Shown here piece by piece: positions 61,982-64,000 of a stretch of DNA of 64,000 bases. The notes beneath the pieces are model-generated. The model saw nothing but the letters and a program-made list of their open reading frames with translations. It had not been told where the DNA came from and ran no database searches. The translations under genes and the position numbers were made by a program. Within the stretch, counting starts at the first letter, position 1. Every line of letters starts with the position of its first letter. Source of the DNA: Pseudoalteromonas xiamenensis (GTDB lineage: Bacteria; Pseudomonadota; Gammaproteobacteria; Enterobacterales; Alteromonadaceae); assembly GCF_042431545.1 (NCBI RefSeq), contig NZ_JBHLYX010000009.1. One strand, 5' to 3'.

Positions 61982-62255
61982 TTTACAAGGTGTATTGGTC
62001 ATGTGTTTTTAATTCAGGGTCGCAGATGTAAGAGATTTGGCAAAAAATAGAAAAAGTTATTTAAATATCATAAAAATATAAAAATTATCGTTTAGATCGA
62101 AGTGTGAAATCGTTACTATGACTTTTAATTTCGAAGATTCAAAAGCAAGTCCTAAGATTGCGCGTCATTTGAACTGACTAGTTAGTTTAAGCCTGGCGTA
62201 AAAAATGGAACTGGTATCAATAAAATACTTATAAGAGCAGTAAGCATTTAATTTT

Positions 62256-62275
62256 TTGGCTCTATTTTTGCTAAG
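62256..62275 (+). promoter_or_regulatory. Sigma-54 promoter of rfbF
   Basis: TTGGCTCTATTTTTGCTAAG has GG (62258-62259), 10 bp and GC (62270-62271). The start site near 62283 leaves a short leader containing CGGAG ahead of the rfbF ATG. Confidence 0.78.
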
Positions 62276-62301
62276 TAAAATAAAAATGACCGGAGATAAG
62301 C

Positions 62302-63072
62302 ATGAAGGCAGTCATTCTAGCGGGTGGATACGGGACTCGAATTACTGAAGAGACTAGATTCAAGCCCAAACCAATGGTTGAAGTTGGTGGAAAGCCAATT
62401 CTTTGGCACATCATGAAACTTTATTCCTTCTACGGAATTAATGAATTCATCATTTGTTGTGGCTATAAAGGTAATGTAATAAAGGAATATTTTGCAAATT
62501 ATTTTCTTTATTCCTCCGACGTCACATTTGATCTAAAAAACAACAAAATGGAAGTTCATCACCAGACTGCTGAGCCGTGGAAAGTTACACTAGTCGACAC
62601 TGGCGAGTCTACGCTTACCGGTGGGCGTTTGAAGCGAGTTGCTCGGTACGTTCAAAACGAAGAATGTTTTTGTTTTACGTACGGAGATGGCGTCAGCAAT
62701 GTAAACATTTCCGATTTAATTCAGTTTCATAAAAATCACGGAAAAAAAGCGACACTAACGGCTACGTTTCCGCCAGGTCGATTTGGCACTTTAAATATAG
62801 AAGGTGATTTTGTGAAAACCTTTAAAGAGAAACCTCTAAGTGACGGTTCTCAAGTGAATGGAGGTTTCTTTGTTTTGAGTCCCGAAGTACTTAATTATAT
62901 TGATGGAGATCATGTTGCTTGGGAGGAGTCACCTGTTGAGCGACTTGCAAGTGAACGGGAGTTAGCCGTTTACAAACACATGGGCTTTTGGCAGCCAATG
63001 GATACACTTAGAGATCAAATTTATCTTCAATCTTTATGGGAAAAGGGTGAAGCGCCGTGGATAGTCTGGTAG
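62302..63072 (+). CDS. rfbF: Glucose-1-phosphate cytidylyltransferase
   Basis: RfbF makes CDP-glucose from CTP and glucose 1-phosphate, the first step to CDP-3,6-dideoxyhexoses and related CDP-6-deoxysugars. The 256 residues begin MKAVILAGGYGTRITEETRFKPKPMVEVGGKPILWHIMK (nucleotidyltransferase signature). They also contain FTYGDGVSNVNI and GGFFVLSPEVLNYIDGD, typical of RfbF. rfbG overlaps its 3' end by 16 bp. Confidence 0.96.
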   Translation: MKAVILAGGYGTRITEETRFKPKPMVEVGGKPILWHIMKLYSFYGINEFIICCGYKGNVIKEYFANYFLYSSDVTFDLKNNKMEVHHQTAEPWKVTLVDTGESTLTGGRLKRVARYVQNEECFCFTYGDGVSNVNISDLIQFHKNHGKKATLTATFPPGRFGTLNIEGDFVKTFKEKPLSDGSQVNGGFFVLSPEVLNYIDGDHVAWEESPVERLASERELAVYKHMGFWQPMDTLRDQIYLQSLWEKGEAPWIVW

Positions 63073-64000
63073 CACTGAGGAAATATTATAGCCAAAAGAC
63101 AGTTTTAGTAACTGGACATACTGGGTTCAAAGGCACATGGTTGTGTTTTGTGCTTAAATTGTTAGGTGCTAAAGTTGTAGGAATTGGTCTTCGCCCTAAA
63201 TATATCCCAAACGCGTTTAGTATACTTCAACTAGCTGAGCGAGTAATCGACTATTCTGAGTTTGTTGATATCAGAGATAAGAACCATCTAGAGTCTGTTT
63301 TTGATATACACAAGCCCGAAGTGATATTTCATTTGGCAGCGCAAGCCCTTGTAAAAGATAGTTATGATGACCCTGTTGATACCTACTCCACTAATGTAAT
63401 GGGTTTAGTAAATGTTTTTGAAGCGTGCAGGATTACTAGTTCTGTTCAAAGTGTCGTAAACGTCACGTCTGATAAATGTTATGAAAACTTTGAGTGGATT
63501 TATCCATATAGGGAAAATGATAGGCTAGGCGGCAAGGATCCCTATTCATGCAGTAAGGCTTGTTCAGAACTAATTACAAAAAGTTATAAAGTATCATTTT
63601 TTCAAAACACCGCATTATCTTCAGCAAGAGCAGGTAACGTCATTGGTGGTGGAGACTGGTCAGATAATAGACTAATCCCTGATTTGGTTAAAGCCGCTCA
63701 AGCAGGAAGTGTTGTTCAAATCAGAAGCCCAAACTCAATAAGGCCATGGCAACATGTTTTAGAACCTATAATTGGGTATCTGCTTTTGGGCATGATTCAT
63801 GCAGAAAAAAATGAGTGTCAAGGCGCTTGGAATTTTGGCCCTACTCATTTCAATGTCAAAACAGTGAAAGAAGTAGTTAAACTTTTCGAAAAAAACTTAG
63901 GTGCTGGGGAGCTTAGTAATTTTGCATCAGTGTCTGCGACATTTCATGAAGCGCAATTACTCAACTTAGATAGCACAAAGGCAATGCATATTTTGGGATG
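63057..64000 (+). CDS. rfbG: CDP-glucose 4,6-dehydratase (3' end beyond the window)
   Basis: This short-chain dehydrogenase converts CDP-glucose to CDP-4-keto-6-deoxyglucose. The reading frame from the GTG at 63057 is open to the window end, 314 codons of the usual 355-360. The NAD-binding motif TGHTGFKG (19-26) is of the RfbG type, followed by FHLAAQALVKDSYDDPVDTYSTNVMG, TSDKCYEN and the catalytic Tyr163-x3-Lys167 (YSCSK), then RAGNVIGGGDWSDNRLIPD. The start overlaps rfbF by 16 bp, indicating coupled translation. The downstream enzymes that decide the final sugar are not visible. Confidence 0.95.
   Translation, partial: MDSLVALRKYYSQKTVLVTGHTGFKGTWLCFVLKLLGAKVVGIGLRPKYIPNAFSILQLAERVIDYSEFVDIRDKNHLESVFDIHKPEVIFHLAAQALVKDSYDDPVDTYSTNVMGLVNVFEACRITSSVQSVVNVTSDKCYENFEWIYPYRENDRLGGKDPYSCSKACSELITKSYKVSFFQNTALSSARAGNVIGGGDWSDNRLIPDLVKAAQAGSVVQIRSPNSIRPWQHVLEPIIGYLLLGMIHAEKNECQGAWNFGPTHFNVKTVKEVVKLFEKNLGAGELSNFASVSATFHEAQLLNLDSTKAMHILG

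Larger units (their letters stand above)
61931..62301. promoter_or_regulatory. Divergent, AT-rich control region of the two glycan operons
   Basis: This 371-bp spacer holds no gene that I can support. It contains one sigma-54-type promoter toward each side (61961-61981 minus, 62256-62275 plus), about 280 bp apart. The middle is strongly AT-rich, which leaves space for an enhancer-binding activator and DNA bending. Confidence 0.65.

Overview
The window is chromosomal DNA of a marine-type gammaproteobacterium, most likely in the Alteromonadales (Pseudoalteromonas/Shewanella/Idiomarina-like). This rests on the gene order nadB<>rpoE-rseABC-lepA-lepB-rnc-era-recO-pdxJ, on barA/rlmD/relA/mazG/pyrG/eno, on rppH-ptsP-lgt-thyA, and on a polar-type flagellar locus with the H-ring genes flgO, flgP and flgT. 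The genus is not fixed by the sequence alone.

Region 1 (1-27224) is housekeeping. It runs from the 5' part of nadB (minus strand) through the envelope-stress operon rpoE-rseA-rseB-rseC, with a sigma-E-like autoregulatory promoter, and lepA-lepB-rnc-era-recO-pdxJ. After barA (minus) come rlmD-relA-mazG-pyrG-eno, mutH (minus), rppH-ptsP, a TauE/SafE-family permease, and lgt-thyA-galU. The noncoding stretch between mutH and rppH carries a cluster of DnaA-box-like sequences arranged as inverted pairs.

Region 2 (27225-53181) is a large flagellar locus. It holds three tandem FlgO-type lipoprotein genes, a tRNA-Arg(CCU) with an apparent mobile-element scar, divergent flgT/flgP, flgN-flgM-flgA (minus), and cheV-cheR. 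Then follow flgB to flgL, three flagellin genes, flaG, fliD, fliS and a FliT-like gene. Regulation can be read directly. Sigma-54 (-24/-12, GG-N10-GC) promoters precede the flgO trio, flgT, flgP, flgA, flgB, flgF, flgJ and the second flagellin. Sigma-28 promoters precede flgMN and the first and third flagellins.

Region 3 (53194-64000) is a flagellin/surface-glycan island. Collinear with fliD-fliS are a Maf-type (DUF115) flagellin glycosyltransferase, a DUF4910-type aminopeptidase-like protein, a SAM methyltransferase and an FAD-dependent oxidoreductase. Facing them is a compact minus-strand operon encoding an NRPS-like adenylation enzyme, a stand-alone carrier protein, a Cys-rich YkgJ/FliB-like protein and an AAC(3)-fold N-acyltransferase. 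Divergent from that operon are rfbF and rfbG (CDP-4-keto-6-deoxyglucose synthesis; rfbG runs off the window). Both the adenylation operon and rfbF have sigma-54-type promoters in the 371-bp spacer, which suggests that synthesis of an acyl- or aminoacyl-decorated sugar is co-regulated with flagellar assembly. This is the most novel-looking system in the window. All functional claims are from sequence reading; no searches were run.
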